A stretch of 64,000 nt of DNA from CAG-791 sp963658405 (GCA_963658405.1 CAVKQI010000002.1:3962-67961), one strand, 5' to 3'; numbered from the stretch's first letter, positions 9,062-17,380 are shown. Notes: generated from the sequence alone by a model not told the origin. A program made the numbers and translations.

Positions 9062-9835
9062 ATGGACGTACATAAGATATTGGAGCGGGTACGGACGGGG
9101 CAGATGGATGTGGCGGAGGCAGAGGAAAAGTTAAAGGATCTGCCCTACGAGGATCTGGGCTATGCCAAGCTCGATCATCACAGAAAGCTCCGCTCCGGTT
9201 TCGGCGAGACCGTTTTCTGTCAGGGAAAGCCGGATGCATACCTGCAGGAGATCTTCCTGAAATTTTATGAAAGAGACGGTGAAGTGCTGGGAACCAGAGC
9301 CACCGGAGAGCAGTATGAACTGATTCGCAATTTGGTGCCGGAGGCGGTGTATGATCCCGTCTCCCGGATCGTGAAGGTGGAAAAGCCGGATAAGGAGCGG
9401 ACAGGCTGCGTGGCCGTCTGCACCGGCGGCACAGCAGATATCCCGGTGGCAGAGGAAGCGGCACAGACAGCGGAATATTTCGGTACAAAGGTGGACCGCA
9501 TCTACGATGTGGGTGTGGCAGGCATCCACAGACTGCTGAGTCAGAGAGAGCGCATCTGCAGGGCAAACTGCATTATTGCCATAGCGGGAATGGAGGGAGC
9601 ACTGGGCACCGTGATCGCAGGAATGGCAGATGCCCCGGTGATCGCCGTGCCTACCTCCGTGGGCTACGGCGCCAGCTTCCACGGTCTGTCAGCCCTGCTG
9701 ACCATGATCAATTCCTGCGCAAACGGGATCTCGGTGGTCAATATAGACAACGGCTACGGAGCAGGATATATAGCGACACAGATAAACAGAATGGCGGTAA
9801 AAAACATTGAAAAAGACATTGTATCTGGAATGTAA
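9062..9835 (+). CDS. larB: Nickel-pincer cofactor biosynthesis protein LarB (NaAD carboxylase/hydrolase)
   Basis: This 257-residue protein belongs to the LarB/PurE-like family. LarB carboxylates the pyridinium ring of nicotinic acid adenine dinucleotide and cleaves the phosphoanhydride, the first step to the nickel-pincer nucleotide of lactate racemase-type enzymes. The N-terminal segment YEDLGYAKLDHHRKLRSG and the C-terminal PurE-like core (CTGGTADIPVAEEA, AGMEGALGTVIAG, PTSVGYGASF) are characteristic. The start ATG follows ACGAGGTAGACT. larC begins inside its last 29 bases, so the two are translationally coupled. Confidence 0.95.
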   Translation: MDVHKILERVRTGQMDVAEAEEKLKDLPYEDLGYAKLDHHRKLRSGFGETVFCQGKPDAYLQEIFLKFYERDGEVLGTRATGEQYELIRNLVPEAVYDPVSRIVKVEKPDKERTGCVAVCTGGTADIPVAEEAAQTAEYFGTKVDRIYDVGVAGIHRLLSQRERICRANCIIAIAGMEGALGTVIAGMADAPVIAVPTSVGYGASFHGLSALLTMINSCANGISVVNIDNGYGAGYIATQINRMAVKNIEKDIVSGM

Positions 9836-11207
9836 TTCGGGAATCAGCGGAGATATGACAGTGGGGGCTCTGCTGGATCTGGGTGCGGATAGAAAGGTGC
9901 TGGAGCAGGCACTGGACAGCCTGGGGGTAGAGGGCTATCACCTGCATTTCGGGACCACAGAAAAATGCGGCATCAGGGCCTATGATTTTGATGTGCATCT
10001 GGAAGAGGAAGAGCACACGCATGACCATGCCCATGAGGACAATACAGAGCGTGACTTTGCACATGGCAGCACCTCCGGTCATGATGAAGATACAGAGCAC
10101 AGTTCTGAAAAATGTCAGGAGCACGAACACGTTCACACAGAGCAGGATCATGTACATACCCATCCACATGTTCACCGTAATCTGCATGATATTTATAACA
10201 TTATTGACCGGCTGCAGTCCTCAGACAAAGTAAAACTGCTGGCAAGGCGTATCTTTGAGATCGTGGCCGAGGCGGAGTCCGAGGCCCACGGTCTGCCCAT
10301 CGAGCAGGTTCATTTCCATGAAGTGGGGGCCATAGATTCCATCGTAGATATCGTCAGCACGGCGGTCTGCCTGGATGATCTGGGCATTGAGAAGGTGATC
10401 GTTTCTCCGCTGGCAGAAGGACAGGGCTATGTGAAATGTCAGCACGGGACGCTGCCGGTCCCGGTGCCCGCCACGGCGAATATCGCCAGGGCATACGGAC
10501 TTACGCTGCGTTTTACGAAGACACAGGGAGAAATGGTCACCCCCACCGGGGCAGCTATCGCGGCGGCACTGCAGACGGACGCTGCCATGCCGGAGCATTA
10601 CCGCATCATAAAGATCGGCATCGGCGCCGGAAAGAAGGATTTTGATCATGCCAATATCCTCCGGGCCATGCTCATTGAAGAAGCTATGGAAGATGCGGGA
10701 GAAGGCAAAAGGGAAAGAGAAGAAAAAGGAAAAAAAGCAGACAAAGCAGACAAAGCAGATAAAGAGGACACTCTGGAACTGCTGGAGACAAACCTGGATG
10801 ACTGCACGGGAGAAGCACTGGGCTATACTATGCACCTGCTGTTAAAAGCCGGGGCCAATGATGTCTGGTACACACCGATCTACATGAAGAAGAACCGTCC
10901 GGCCTATATGCTTTCTGTCCTGTGCCGGGAAAGCGGCCGGGAGGTCATGGAGGACATTATCTTTACCCATACCACGTCCATTGGCATCCGCCGCTTTCCG
11001 GCAGAGCGCACCGCGCTGGAGCGAAGAAAGATACGCGTGGAGACTGCTTACGGTACGGCAGAGGTAAAGATCTGCAGCCACAAGGGAAAAGAGTATTGCT
11101 ATCCGGAATATGACAGTATTTCTGCACTGTGTGAGCAGCAGGCGGATGCAGATTTTCATGCTGTATATGAAGCAGCAGTGAAGGCGGCTGTGGAACAGAA
11201 TATGTGA
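9807..11207 (+). CDS. larC: Nickel insertion protein LarC (single full-length frame)
   Basis: LarC inserts nickel into the dithiolated pincer nucleotide. The 466-residue frame covers both the LarC1 part (LYLECNSGISGDMTVGALLDLG, EQVHFHEVGAIDSIVD) and the LarC2 part (LLETNLDDCTGEALGYTM, VWYTPIYMKKNRPAYML). The start is a TTG inside the end of larB. Residues about 66-125 form a very His/Asp/Glu-rich linker, a likely nickel-binding or storage stretch. Between the two halves lies a Lys/Glu/Asp-rich tract (KADKADKADK) coded by repeats, containing GGA AAA AAA G at 10728-10737. In Lactiplantibacillus plantarum the two halves are joined by a programmed frameshift; here they are already in one frame. 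Confidence 0.95.
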   Translation: MKKTLYLECNSGISGDMTVGALLDLGADRKVLEQALDSLGVEGYHLHFGTTEKCGIRAYDFDVHLEEEEHTHDHAHEDNTERDFAHGSTSGHDEDTEHSSEKCQEHEHVHTEQDHVHTHPHVHRNLHDIYNIIDRLQSSDKVKLLARRIFEIVAEAESEAHGLPIEQVHFHEVGAIDSIVDIVSTAVCLDDLGIEKVIVSPLAEGQGYVKCQHGTLPVPVPATANIARAYGLTLRFTKTQGEMVTPTGAAIAAALQTDAAMPEHYRIIKIGIGAGKKDFDHANILRAMLIEEAMEDAGEGKREREEKGKKADKADKADKEDTLELLETNLDDCTGEALGYTMHLLLKAGANDVWYTPIYMKKNRPAYMLSVLCRESGREVMEDIIFTHTTSIGIRRFPAERTALERRKIRVETAYGTAEVKICSHKGKEYCYPEYDSISALCEQQADADFHAVYEAAVKAAVEQNM

Positions 11208-11216
11208 TGTCGCAGA

Positions 11217-11313
11217 CGTCATCCATTCGTGATCAAAAGAAATGCCTTCGGGCATTTCTTTCGGAGAATTTGACTTTGCGAAATTCTTCTCAGACTGCCG
11301 CTGCAAGCTGCGG
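11217..11313 (+). repeat. Hairpin-chain leader between larC and larE
   Basis: This is a diverged copy of the modular leader. It holds an H2 half (cgtcatccattcg, 11217-11229), H1-like aaagaaatgcc/ggcatttcttt (11237-11259), H3-like ggagaatttgactttgcg followed by aaattcttc (11263-11289), and H4 ccgctgcaagctgcgg (11298-11313). It ends directly on the larE ribosome binding site GAGAAAGGTAAAT. Confidence 0.75.
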
Positions 11314-11328
11314 TAGAGAAAGGTAAAT

Positions 11329-12159
11329 ATGGAATACACAGTAAATGAACGGCAAAAGCAGCTGGAAGCGCTGATGGGAAAGTATACAGCGGGCGGGAGA
11401 AGTATCTGCGTGGCCTTTTCCGGCGGCGTGGACAGCAGCCTGATCCTGAAAGCGGCCGTGAAGGCGGCCAAAAGAGACGGCGGCAAGGTCTATGCAGTTA
11501 CCTTTGACAGCCGCCTGCATCCCTCCTGCGACCTGGAGATCGCAGCCCGGGTGGCGGCGGAGCTGGGGGGCATTCACAAGGTGATCCATGTAAACGAGCT
11601 GGAGCAGGAAGCGATCCGCATGAATCCGGTAAACCGGTGCTATCTGTGCAAGAGACATCTGTTTGAAAATTTAAAGCAGATGGCAGAAGAGCTGGGTGCA
11701 GAGACCGTGATGGACGGCACCAATGAAGACGACCACCACGTATACCGTCCGGGTATCCGGGCACTAAAGGAGCTGGGAATTGTCAGCCCTCTGGCGCAGC
11801 TGCACATTACCAAGGCTGAGGTAAAGGCCATGGCAGCGGCATGGGGGATTTCAGTGGCCTCCCGTCCCTCCACACCCTGCATGGCCACCAGACTGCCGTA
11901 TAATACCCCCATCGGCTATGATGTCATGCAGCAGATCGAAAAGGGAGAAGGATATTTAAGAGAACTCCTGGGAGGAAATGTGCGCCTGCGCCTCCACGGA
12001 AACGTAGTGCGCATCGAAGTGGACAAAGCCTCCTTCGGAAAACTCCTGGAGCATGAAGAAGAGATTGTACAGAACCTGAAGAATCTCGGATTTATTTACA
12101 TTACCATGGATCTGGAGGGCTTTCGATCGGGAAGTATGGATATCGGACTGGATGTGTAG
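11329..12159 (+). CDS. larE: LarE ATP-dependent sulfur transferase, three-Cys type
   Basis: LarE adenylates the carboxylated pyridinium mononucleotide and replaces the activated oxygen with sulfur to build the pincer thiocarboxylate. The PP-loop SGGVDSS is at residues 31-37. Cys104 and Cys107 (RCYLC) and Cys184 (STPC) are present. The L. plantarum enzyme keeps only the last of these as its sacrificial Cys. A three-Cys set is the pattern linked to [4Fe-4S]-cluster LarE, which recycles sulfur rather than consuming its own Cys. The gene follows larC on the same strand across a hairpin leader. No larA homologue is in the window, so the cofactor's client enzyme is encoded elsewhere. Confidence 0.93.
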   Translation: MEYTVNERQKQLEALMGKYTAGGRSICVAFSGGVDSSLILKAAVKAAKRDGGKVYAVTFDSRLHPSCDLEIAARVAAELGGIHKVIHVNELEQEAIRMNPVNRCYLCKRHLFENLKQMAEELGAETVMDGTNEDDHHVYRPGIRALKELGIVSPLAQLHITKAEVKAMAAAWGISVASRPSTPCMATRLPYNTPIGYDVMQQIEKGEGYLRELLGGNVRLRLHGNVVRIEVDKASFGKLLEHEEEIVQNLKNLGFIYITMDLEGFRSGSMDIGLDV

Positions 12160-12207
12160 AAGATACAGACGGGAAGACCAACTGTTACATAGGCTCTGAT
12201 GATTTAA

Positions 12208-12639
12208 TCAGCTATTGGTTTCAGTAAGGGAATCAAGAATGTCCAGCATTTCATTGGGCGTCACGATAAATGACTTAATTGGAAAATGTTTCTGATTGCC
12301 GGTGACCAGATAGGCGTCGTCGGAGTTCCTTTTTTCCATAACGACTTCGTAGAAAGGGAGATCTTTTGGGTCAGGAAGAAGCTCATCTGTAGGGGAGGCT
12401 TCCACCATCAGACCAAAGCGGGAAATTGCCGAGAGAAGATAATCTGTTTGCGCACGGCTGAATCGGAATTTCTTTCTCTGCAAGACTTCCTGATATTCTT
12501 TCATAATTTCTGCACTGTAGACAGGGATCAAATCACCGAGAAGCATTCTCTCTACAAGAATTACAGTGGAAGAATCCGAATGTCGGGAGAGCAGTGCAGA
12601 AACAAGGACGTTGGTATCAATTACTGTATAGTAGGCCAT
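12208..12639 (-). CDS. PIN-domain toxin of a type II toxin-antitoxin pair
   Basis: This 143-residue protein begins YYTVIDTNVLVSALLS, the PIN-domain opening with the first metal-binding Asp. A conserved Glu sits in the middle (SAEIMKEY) and further acids in KRNSDDAYLVTGN. PIN toxins are Mg-dependent ribonucleases. The start codon overlaps the antitoxin stop by one base (TAATG on the minus strand), so the pair is translationally coupled, with the antitoxin made first. It is of the COG1569-like PIN group rather than classic VapC. Its RNA target cannot be told. Confidence 0.88.
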   Translation of the reverse strand: MAYYTVIDTNVLVSALLSRHSDSSTVILVERMLLGDLIPVYSAEIMKEYQEVLQRKKFRFSRAQTDYLLSAISRFGLMVEASPTDELLPDPKDLPFYEVVMEKRNSDDAYLVTGNQKHFPIKSFIVTPNEMLDILDSLTETNS

Positions 12640-12941
12640 TAAACATCCTCCTTTCCGCTGCGCACCTTTGAAATTTCATCATTGATCTCATCAAGGGAAA
12701 GTCCATCCGGAAAGTCCTTTGCGGATTGCTCCCGCAGAGCCATGAAAGCCTGAAGAGCTTTCTGCCTGGTGATCTCCGGCTCAGAAGAAGCAATTTCAAA
12801 GGGAATACGGCGTTCACGTACAACCGCTCTGGCGAAGACATTGATGGCTGTAGACATGTTCATGCCAAATTCGTTGCATAAAACCTCGAATTGATTTTTT
12901 AGATTGTCGTCCATACGGACACTGAAAGTTGCCTGAGACAT
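12639..12941 (-). CDS. RelB/DinJ-family antitoxin
   Basis: This 100-residue protein begins SQATFSVRMDDNLKNQFE, a ribbon-helix-helix N-terminus of the DinJ/RelB type, with the typical MNMSTAINVFARAVVRERRIPFE segment after it. The acidic C-terminal part should wrap the toxin. It has a strong ribosome binding site (AGGAGGTGATGCT). Pairing of a DinJ-type antitoxin with a PIN toxin instead of RelE/YafQ is a mixed arrangement that I believe occurs in other Clostridia. The protein presumably represses its own promoter. Confidence 0.88.
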   Translation of the reverse strand: MSQATFSVRMDDNLKNQFEVLCNEFGMNMSTAINVFARAVVRERRIPFEIASSEPEITRQKALQAFMALREQSAKDFPDGLSLDEINDEISKVRSGKEDV

Positions 12942-12959
12942 AGCATCACCTCCTATATA

Positions 12960-13015
12960 ATTATACTATCGCAATTTGGTGCGGGAAACAACATAAAATG
13001 AACCGAATAGGTTCA
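12960..13015 (-). promoter_or_regulatory. Toxin-antitoxin promoter (-10) with nearby palindrome
   Basis: Read on the minus strand, TATAAT (12965-12960) lies just upstream of the antitoxin ribosome binding site, giving a very short leader; no good -35 is visible at 17 bases. A perfect 6-bp inverted repeat tgaacc-gaata-ggttca (12999-13015) sits about 35 bases further upstream. It could be an operator for the ribbon-helix-helix antitoxin or for the divergent acetyltransferase gene. The operator role is a guess. Confidence 0.4.
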
Positions 13016-13172
13016 AAATGCAGAAGAACGGAACAGATAAAAAGAAAGGTAAAAAGGAAAGGCTGAGTTGAAGCACTGAGTTGAGGCTGAGTTGAAAAGC
13101 TAAGTTCGCTGAAAAGGAAAGCTGCTGATTGGCGATCCGAAAAAAATGTGACACAGTAAGGAGACAGAACAA

Positions 13173-13676
13173 GTGAACAACACAGAGAATATCATCATCA
13201 GAAAATACGAGCAAAAGGATCTTCCCCACATGATTCGCATCTGGAATCAGGTCGTGGAAGACGGTATGGCATTTCCACAGGAGGAAGACCTGACAGAACA
13301 GACCGGAAAAGCTTTTTTTGCGCAGCAGACCTATACGGCTGTAGCGGAGAATAGAGAGGATGGGAAAATCTACGGACTTTACATTCTGCATCCGAACAAT
13401 ATAGGACGCTGCGGACATATCTGCAATGCCAGCTATGCGGTGGACCGGGAGGCCAGAGGCCTTCATATCGGTGAAAAACTGGTAAAGGATTGTCTGCAGC
13501 AGGGCAAGGCACATGGATTCGGGATATTGCAGTTTAATGCAGTGGTGGCCTCCAATGTACATGCCCGCCATCTTTATGAGAGACTGGGCTTCGTACTGCT
13601 GGGTACCATTCCGGCAGGCTTTTGCATGAAAGATGGAAGCTATGAGGATATTTGCGTGTATTATCATGTACTGTGA
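13173..13676 (+). CDS. GNAT-family N-acetyltransferase
   Basis: This 167-residue protein begins with a GTG preceded by AAGGAG. It shows the GNAT layout: IIIRKYEQKDLPHMIRIWNQVVEDG at the N-terminus, the acetyl-CoA region ASYAVDREARGLHIGEKLV (R/Q-x-x-G-x-G/A-type loop) near residues 87-105, and NVHARHLYERLGF near 128-140. The substrate is unknown. A run of imperfect ctgagttga repeats lies in its leader (about 13060-13100). Confidence 0.88.
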   Translation: MNNTENIIIRKYEQKDLPHMIRIWNQVVEDGMAFPQEEDLTEQTGKAFFAQQTYTAVAENREDGKIYGLYILHPNNIGRCGHICNASYAVDREARGLHIGEKLVKDCLQQGKAHGFGILQFNAVVASNVHARHLYERLGFVLLGTIPAGFCMKDGSYEDICVYYHVL

Positions 13677-13796
13677 GAAGAGGGCAGGGATGCTCATTAC
13701 CCGGACGCCGGCCGTGAAAACCACTTGCCTACAGGTATACATTACTGGTAAAATAAAAACGATTTTCAAGAAATAGATATGTAATTCATAATTGAA

Positions 13797-13868
13797 CATC
13801 GGGCAAATCCGTCGAAAGACGGAGACGCAAAGCTATAGGGCCTGTAAAATGGCAGCCAGTTGCAGCTA
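13797..13868 (+). ncRNA. Cyclic di-GMP-I riboswitch (GEMM-I) aptamer
   Basis: The sequence shows the conserved core GGGCAAATCC, a short hairpin closed by a GAAA tetraloop (gtcGAAAgac), then GGAGACGCAAAGC, followed by the second arm ending in ATGGCAGCCAGTTGC. These match the invariant GGGCAAA, GAAA, GACGCAAAGC and GGCAGCCAGTTGC blocks of the class I c-di-GMP riboswitch in their normal order and spacing. An intrinsic terminator follows within 10 bases. The next gene downstream is the solute-binding lipoprotein at 14195. Whether ligand binding turns it on or off cannot be told because the P1 stem is weak by eye. Confidence 0.9.
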
Positions 13869-13875
13869 AAAGGAG

Positions 13876-13903
13876 GCACTGTCTGGTAGGATAGTGCTTT
13901 TTT
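13876..13903 (+). terminator. Expression-platform terminator of the c-di-GMP riboswitch
   Basis: The stem gcactgtc / gatagtgc (one G-U pair) is followed by TTTTTT, 8 bases after the aptamer. This is the typical position for a transcription-controlling platform. Confidence 0.85.
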
Positions 13904-13992
13904 ATGCTGTGATAGCAGGAATATCCGGTTTACGGAAACGCGGTTCGCAGCGATCCGGTATCGGATGGCTGCAAAAGATTTTCTGAAATCAA

Positions 13993-14146
13993 TGTAACTG
14001 TTCAGAGCCCATTCGCAAAATCGCTGCTGCGCAGCTTTCCTTTTGCTCATGTGGCGTTCTCGCCAGATAAATTTGTAAAAATGGGCTCGTTAATGCAAGC
14101 ATTACTCGCTCATTTTTGCAAATTTGCCTGGCTCTGAACAGTTACA
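13993..14146 (+). repeat. 154-bp element bounded by a perfect 17-bp inverted repeat
   Basis: The element starts tgtaactgttcagagcc and ends with its exact reverse complement. Nested inside is a second pair, gagcccat and atgggctc. It has no coding capacity that I trust and sits between the riboswitch terminator and the start of the lipoprotein gene. It looks like a small non-autonomous mobile element or a long regulatory stem. The outer sequence tctgttcag/ctgaacag recalls, but is not the same as, the MITE family elsewhere in this window. Confidence 0.7.
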
Positions 14147-14194
14147 AATCAACATCGTGAAATATAAGCGTAAAATATAAGGGAGAAGCAGAAA

Positions 14195-15013
14195 GTGAAA
14201 AAGTTAAGAAAGCTCATCGGCGCTCTGGCGGCGGCAGCTATGCTGGCGTGTGCGCTGAGCGGCTGTGCCGGCGAAAGCAAGGCAGAGGATGCCGCAGCGC
14301 TGCCGGTGATCAAGGTGGGCAGTGATTCCTATCCGCCGTACAACTATCTGAATGAGGACGGTGTGGCGACAGGCATAGATGTGGAATTGGTCACGGAAGC
14401 CTTTCACCGGATGGGCTATGAGGCACAGTTTGTATATATCGACTGGGAAAAGAAAAAAGAGCTGGTAGAGGACGGCAGCATCGACTGCATCATGGGATGT
14501 TTTTCCATGGAAGGGCGCCTGGAGGATTACCGCTGGGCAGGCTCCTATATGGTGAGCAATCAGGTGGTGGCCGTGAAGGAGGACAGCGACATTTATACGT
14601 TGGCTGACCTGGAAGGCAGAAAAATCGCCGTGCAGTCCACCACCAAGCCGGAGGGCGTATTCCTTAACCGGACGGACAGCAGGATCCCGCAGGTGGATCA
14701 GATCATCAGCCTGGAAAAAAGAGAGCTGATGTATACTTTCCTGGCAAAGGATTATGTGGATGCCATCGCGGCCCATGAGACGTCCATCCTGCAGTATATG
14801 AAGGATTATAATGTCAGCTACCGGATACTGGATGAGTATCTGATGACCGTGGGCATCGGCGTGGCCTTTGCAAAGGATGACGATAGAGGAATCTGCGAAG
14901 AGCTGGATCAGACACTGGAAGAGATGAGACAGGACGGCACCTCTGTGAAGATCATCGGGAAATACCTGAAAAACCCCGAAAAGTACCTGGAGGTGGATCA
15001 GCTTGCGTATTAA
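14195..15013 (+). CDS. Solute-binding lipoprotein, SBP_bac_3 family, partner of the next kinase
   Basis: This 272-residue protein starts with GTG behind AAGGGAGAAG. A lipoprotein signal ends in LSGC near residue 26-29. The mature part (IKVGSDSYPPYNYLNEDGVATGIDVELVTEAF) is the amino-acid/opine binding-protein fold. It overlaps the start of the hybrid kinase gene by 11 bases, and there is no permease gene nearby. It probably acts as an extracellular ligand sensor for that kinase rather than as an importer component. The gene lies downstream of a c-di-GMP riboswitch, which may set its expression. Confidence 0.85.
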   Translation: MKKLRKLIGALAAAAMLACALSGCAGESKAEDAAALPVIKVGSDSYPPYNYLNEDGVATGIDVELVTEAFHRMGYEAQFVYIDWEKKKELVEDGSIDCIMGCFSMEGRLEDYRWAGSYMVSNQVVAVKEDSDIYTLADLEGRKIAVQSTTKPEGVFLNRTDSRIPQVDQIISLEKRELMYTFLAKDYVDAIAAHETSILQYMKDYNVSYRILDEYLMTVGIGVAFAKDDDRGICEELDQTLEEMRQDGTSVKIIGKYLKNPEKYLEVDQLAY

Positions 15014-17171
15014 GAAAAATCCCACAAGAAAAAAGTATCTCCTCTCTGCCTTTCTGACCGGCTTTCTGGTCCTTGGGGGAGCCATACTCTTGCTGGCCGG
15101 CATCTACAAAGAACGGGCACAGGAGCGGATGGTGAAGACGGCAAAGTATATGAAGGTACAGTGTGCGACCTATTCCCACTACAATAACGGTGCAGAGACA
15201 CAGGCGCTGCTGCGGGCCGTGGAGAGCAATAATCAGGTGCGGGACAATCTCCGGCAGGATGTGCAGAGCAATGAGGCGCTGACACAGGAACTGCTGCAAA
15301 GCTATGCGGAAAAATTATGGCTGCAGGGGATCCTGGTGCTGGATGAGGAGGGCAGCACAGTCTGCAAATATGCGGAGGATGCGGCAGTAGAGGCGCTTTT
15401 GCTGAGGCATTACAGCAAAGAAACTGTAGGTATCGGAGAAAACTGTGCCTTCCGGAGCTATACCCAGAGAATCTATCTGGATACCGGCGGCTATATCAAT
15501 ATGGCGGCGACGGCCAGAGCCGATGCCCCGGGCTATGTAGTCACCTATTATTACATTACCCCGCAATGTGCACAGAACTATTCCCTGACTTTGCAGAGTC
15601 TGCTGGAGGGCTATCAGACAGCCGTGGACGGTACGGTCATGGTGGCCGATGAGGGCTTGGTGATCGCCTGCAATAATGAGGAGATGATAGGACAGAGTAC
15701 GGCAGACAATGCCATCGTGCAGGCCCTCAAAAAGCATGCAGACAGCAGCCGCATGATGCATATTTCCAGCATGCACAGCTACGGCGTCATGATCAAACAG
15801 AGAGACTATTACATTTATACCTATATGCCGGATTCGATGGTATATGCGGGACTGGGGCAGAATACCGTGATGATCATGGTTCTGTATGTCTGCCTGGTGG
15901 TGGTGCTGTGGATGCTGCTTGGCAGCTCTGACAGAAAACACCGCAGGCAGGAGATGGCGAATGAGATCGAGTACCGCAAGGAACTGGAAAAAGCGGCTAA
16001 GAGAGCCGATGAGGCCAATGCAGCCAAGACCCAGTTCCTGCAGCGCATGAGCCATGATATCCGCACGCCGATCAATGGCATCATCGGCATGGTGCAGGTG
16101 GGAGATTACTATGCAAACGATCTGGACAAGCAGGCGGAGTGCCGGGCGAAGATCAGGGATGCCTCTCATCTGCTCTTAGAGCTGGTCAATGAAGTCCTGG
16201 ACATGGGTAAGCTGGAGTCCGGAGAGATCGTACTGGAAGACCAGCCATTTGACCTGCGTCAGGTGGTGGATGAGGTCCTGGTGGTCATCGATAAGCTGGC
16301 AGAGGAGCAGAATATCCGGGTGATACAGGAAAATTGCGGTGTCACCCACCGCTATCTGATCGGCAGTGTATCACATGTAAAGAGAATGATCATGAACATC
16401 ATGAACAATGCCGTCAAATACAATAAGCCCGGGGGAACCATCACAGTCCGCTGCAGAGAGCTGCCCTGTGAAAAGGAAGGAACGGCCCTCATAGAATTTG
16501 TCTGTAAAGACACCGGCATCGGCATGAGTGAAGCCTATCAGAAAAAGATTTTTGAACCTTTTACCCAGGAAAATGAAAACGTGCAGACTAGATACGGTGG
16601 CTCCGGACTGGGCATGTCCATCACAAAGGGAATGGTGGATAAGATGAACGGAACCATTACCTTTGAGAGCGAGGAAGGGAAGGGAACTACCTTTGTGGTG
16701 ACGATCCCGTTCCGGATCGATACCGACCGGCATACAGAAACCGGTGCAGAGACAGAAAAAGCAAAGGAACCCGAAAATTCCATCAGCGGCTGCAGAGTCC
16801 TGCTGGTGGAGGACAACGAGCTGAATATGGAAATATCCGAATTCGTACTGGAGACGGAGGGCGCTGTGGTGACGAAGGCCTGGAACGGACAGGAGGCGGC
16901 GGAAATTTTTGCTTCTTCCGATCCGAACAGCTTTGATGCCATCATCATGGATGTGATGATGCCGGTGATGGACGGCTATGAGGCGACAGCGGTGATCCGG
17001 GCCATGGACCGGGAGGACGCAAAGACCGTTCCCGTCATCGCCATGACAGCCAATGCCTTTACCGAGGACCGCATCCGGGCCAGAAAGGCAGGTATGAATG
17101 CCCATGTTTCCAAGCCGCTGGATACAGCAGTACTGATCAGGGTGCTGCATCAGCTGACCGCAAAACAGTGA
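15003..17171 (+). CDS. Membrane hybrid sensor histidine kinase with receiver domain
   Basis: This 722-residue protein starts with TTG inside the end of the lipoprotein gene; later ATGs would remove the first membrane helix. One membrane helix lies at about 13-33 and another at about 285-305, framing a roughly 250-residue extracellular sensor. Then come a coiled linker, HisKA with MSHDIRTP (His near 351), an HATPase domain (MNNAVKYNKPGG, DTGIGM, GGSGLGMSI) and a receiver with VLLVEDNELN and the phospho-Asp near 650 (IMDVMMP). No HPt or DNA-binding output is fused, so the phosphate must pass to a partner encoded elsewhere. Confidence 0.92.
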   Translation: MRIKKNPTRKKYLLSAFLTGFLVLGGAILLLAGIYKERAQERMVKTAKYMKVQCATYSHYNNGAETQALLRAVESNNQVRDNLRQDVQSNEALTQELLQSYAEKLWLQGILVLDEEGSTVCKYAEDAAVEALLLRHYSKETVGIGENCAFRSYTQRIYLDTGGYINMAATARADAPGYVVTYYYITPQCAQNYSLTLQSLLEGYQTAVDGTVMVADEGLVIACNNEEMIGQSTADNAIVQALKKHADSSRMMHISSMHSYGVMIKQRDYYIYTYMPDSMVYAGLGQNTVMIMVLYVCLVVVLWMLLGSSDRKHRRQEMANEIEYRKELEKAAKRADEANAAKTQFLQRMSHDIRTPINGIIGMVQVGDYYANDLDKQAECRAKIRDASHLLLELVNEVLDMGKLESGEIVLEDQPFDLRQVVDEVLVVIDKLAEEQNIRVIQENCGVTHRYLIGSVSHVKRMIMNIMNNAVKYNKPGGTITVRCRELPCEKEGTALIEFVCKDTGIGMSEAYQKKIFEPFTQENENVQTRYGGSGLGMSITKGMVDKMNGTITFESEEGKGTTFVVTIPFRIDTDRHTETGAETEKAKEPENSISGCRVLLVEDNELNMEISEFVLETEGAVVTKAWNGQEAAEIFASSDPNSFDAIIMDVMMPVMDGYEATAVIRAMDREDAKTVPVIAMTANAFTEDRIRARKAGMNAHVSKPLDTAVLIRVLHQLTAKQ

Positions 17172-17191
17172 ATTCCATGCCCTGAATCCGA

Positions 17192-17236
17192 AAAATAAAT
17201 ACACTTAATTCTGCGAATGAGAGGTGTATTTATTTT
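17192..17236 (+). terminator. Rho-independent terminator (possibly bidirectional)
   Basis: The stem aaaataaatacac / gtgtatttatttt ends the kinase gene. It is A+T-rich with T runs on both strands. Confidence 0.7.
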
Positions 17237-17290
17237 CCCGATTTCTTATAATGAATCCAACAGGAACGAAAGAAAGAGCATTTTCAGTGA

Positions 17291-17380
17291 AGGAGGATTC
17301 GCCTGTTCGAATTTCTCCTCATGCTGCCGCAGCAGTTGCGGTATAAGGATGCAGACGCACAGCAATCGGTGACGTCTGCG
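17291..17380 (+). repeat. Hairpin-chain leader before the GPGM small membrane protein
   Basis: An H3-like stem (aggaggattcg / cgaatttctcct, 17291-17319) is followed by an H4-like stem (ccgcagcagttgcgg, 17327-17341) and a further hairpin gcagacg...cgtctgc (17351-17379). AAGGAGG and the ATG at 17397 follow. Confidence 0.6.
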
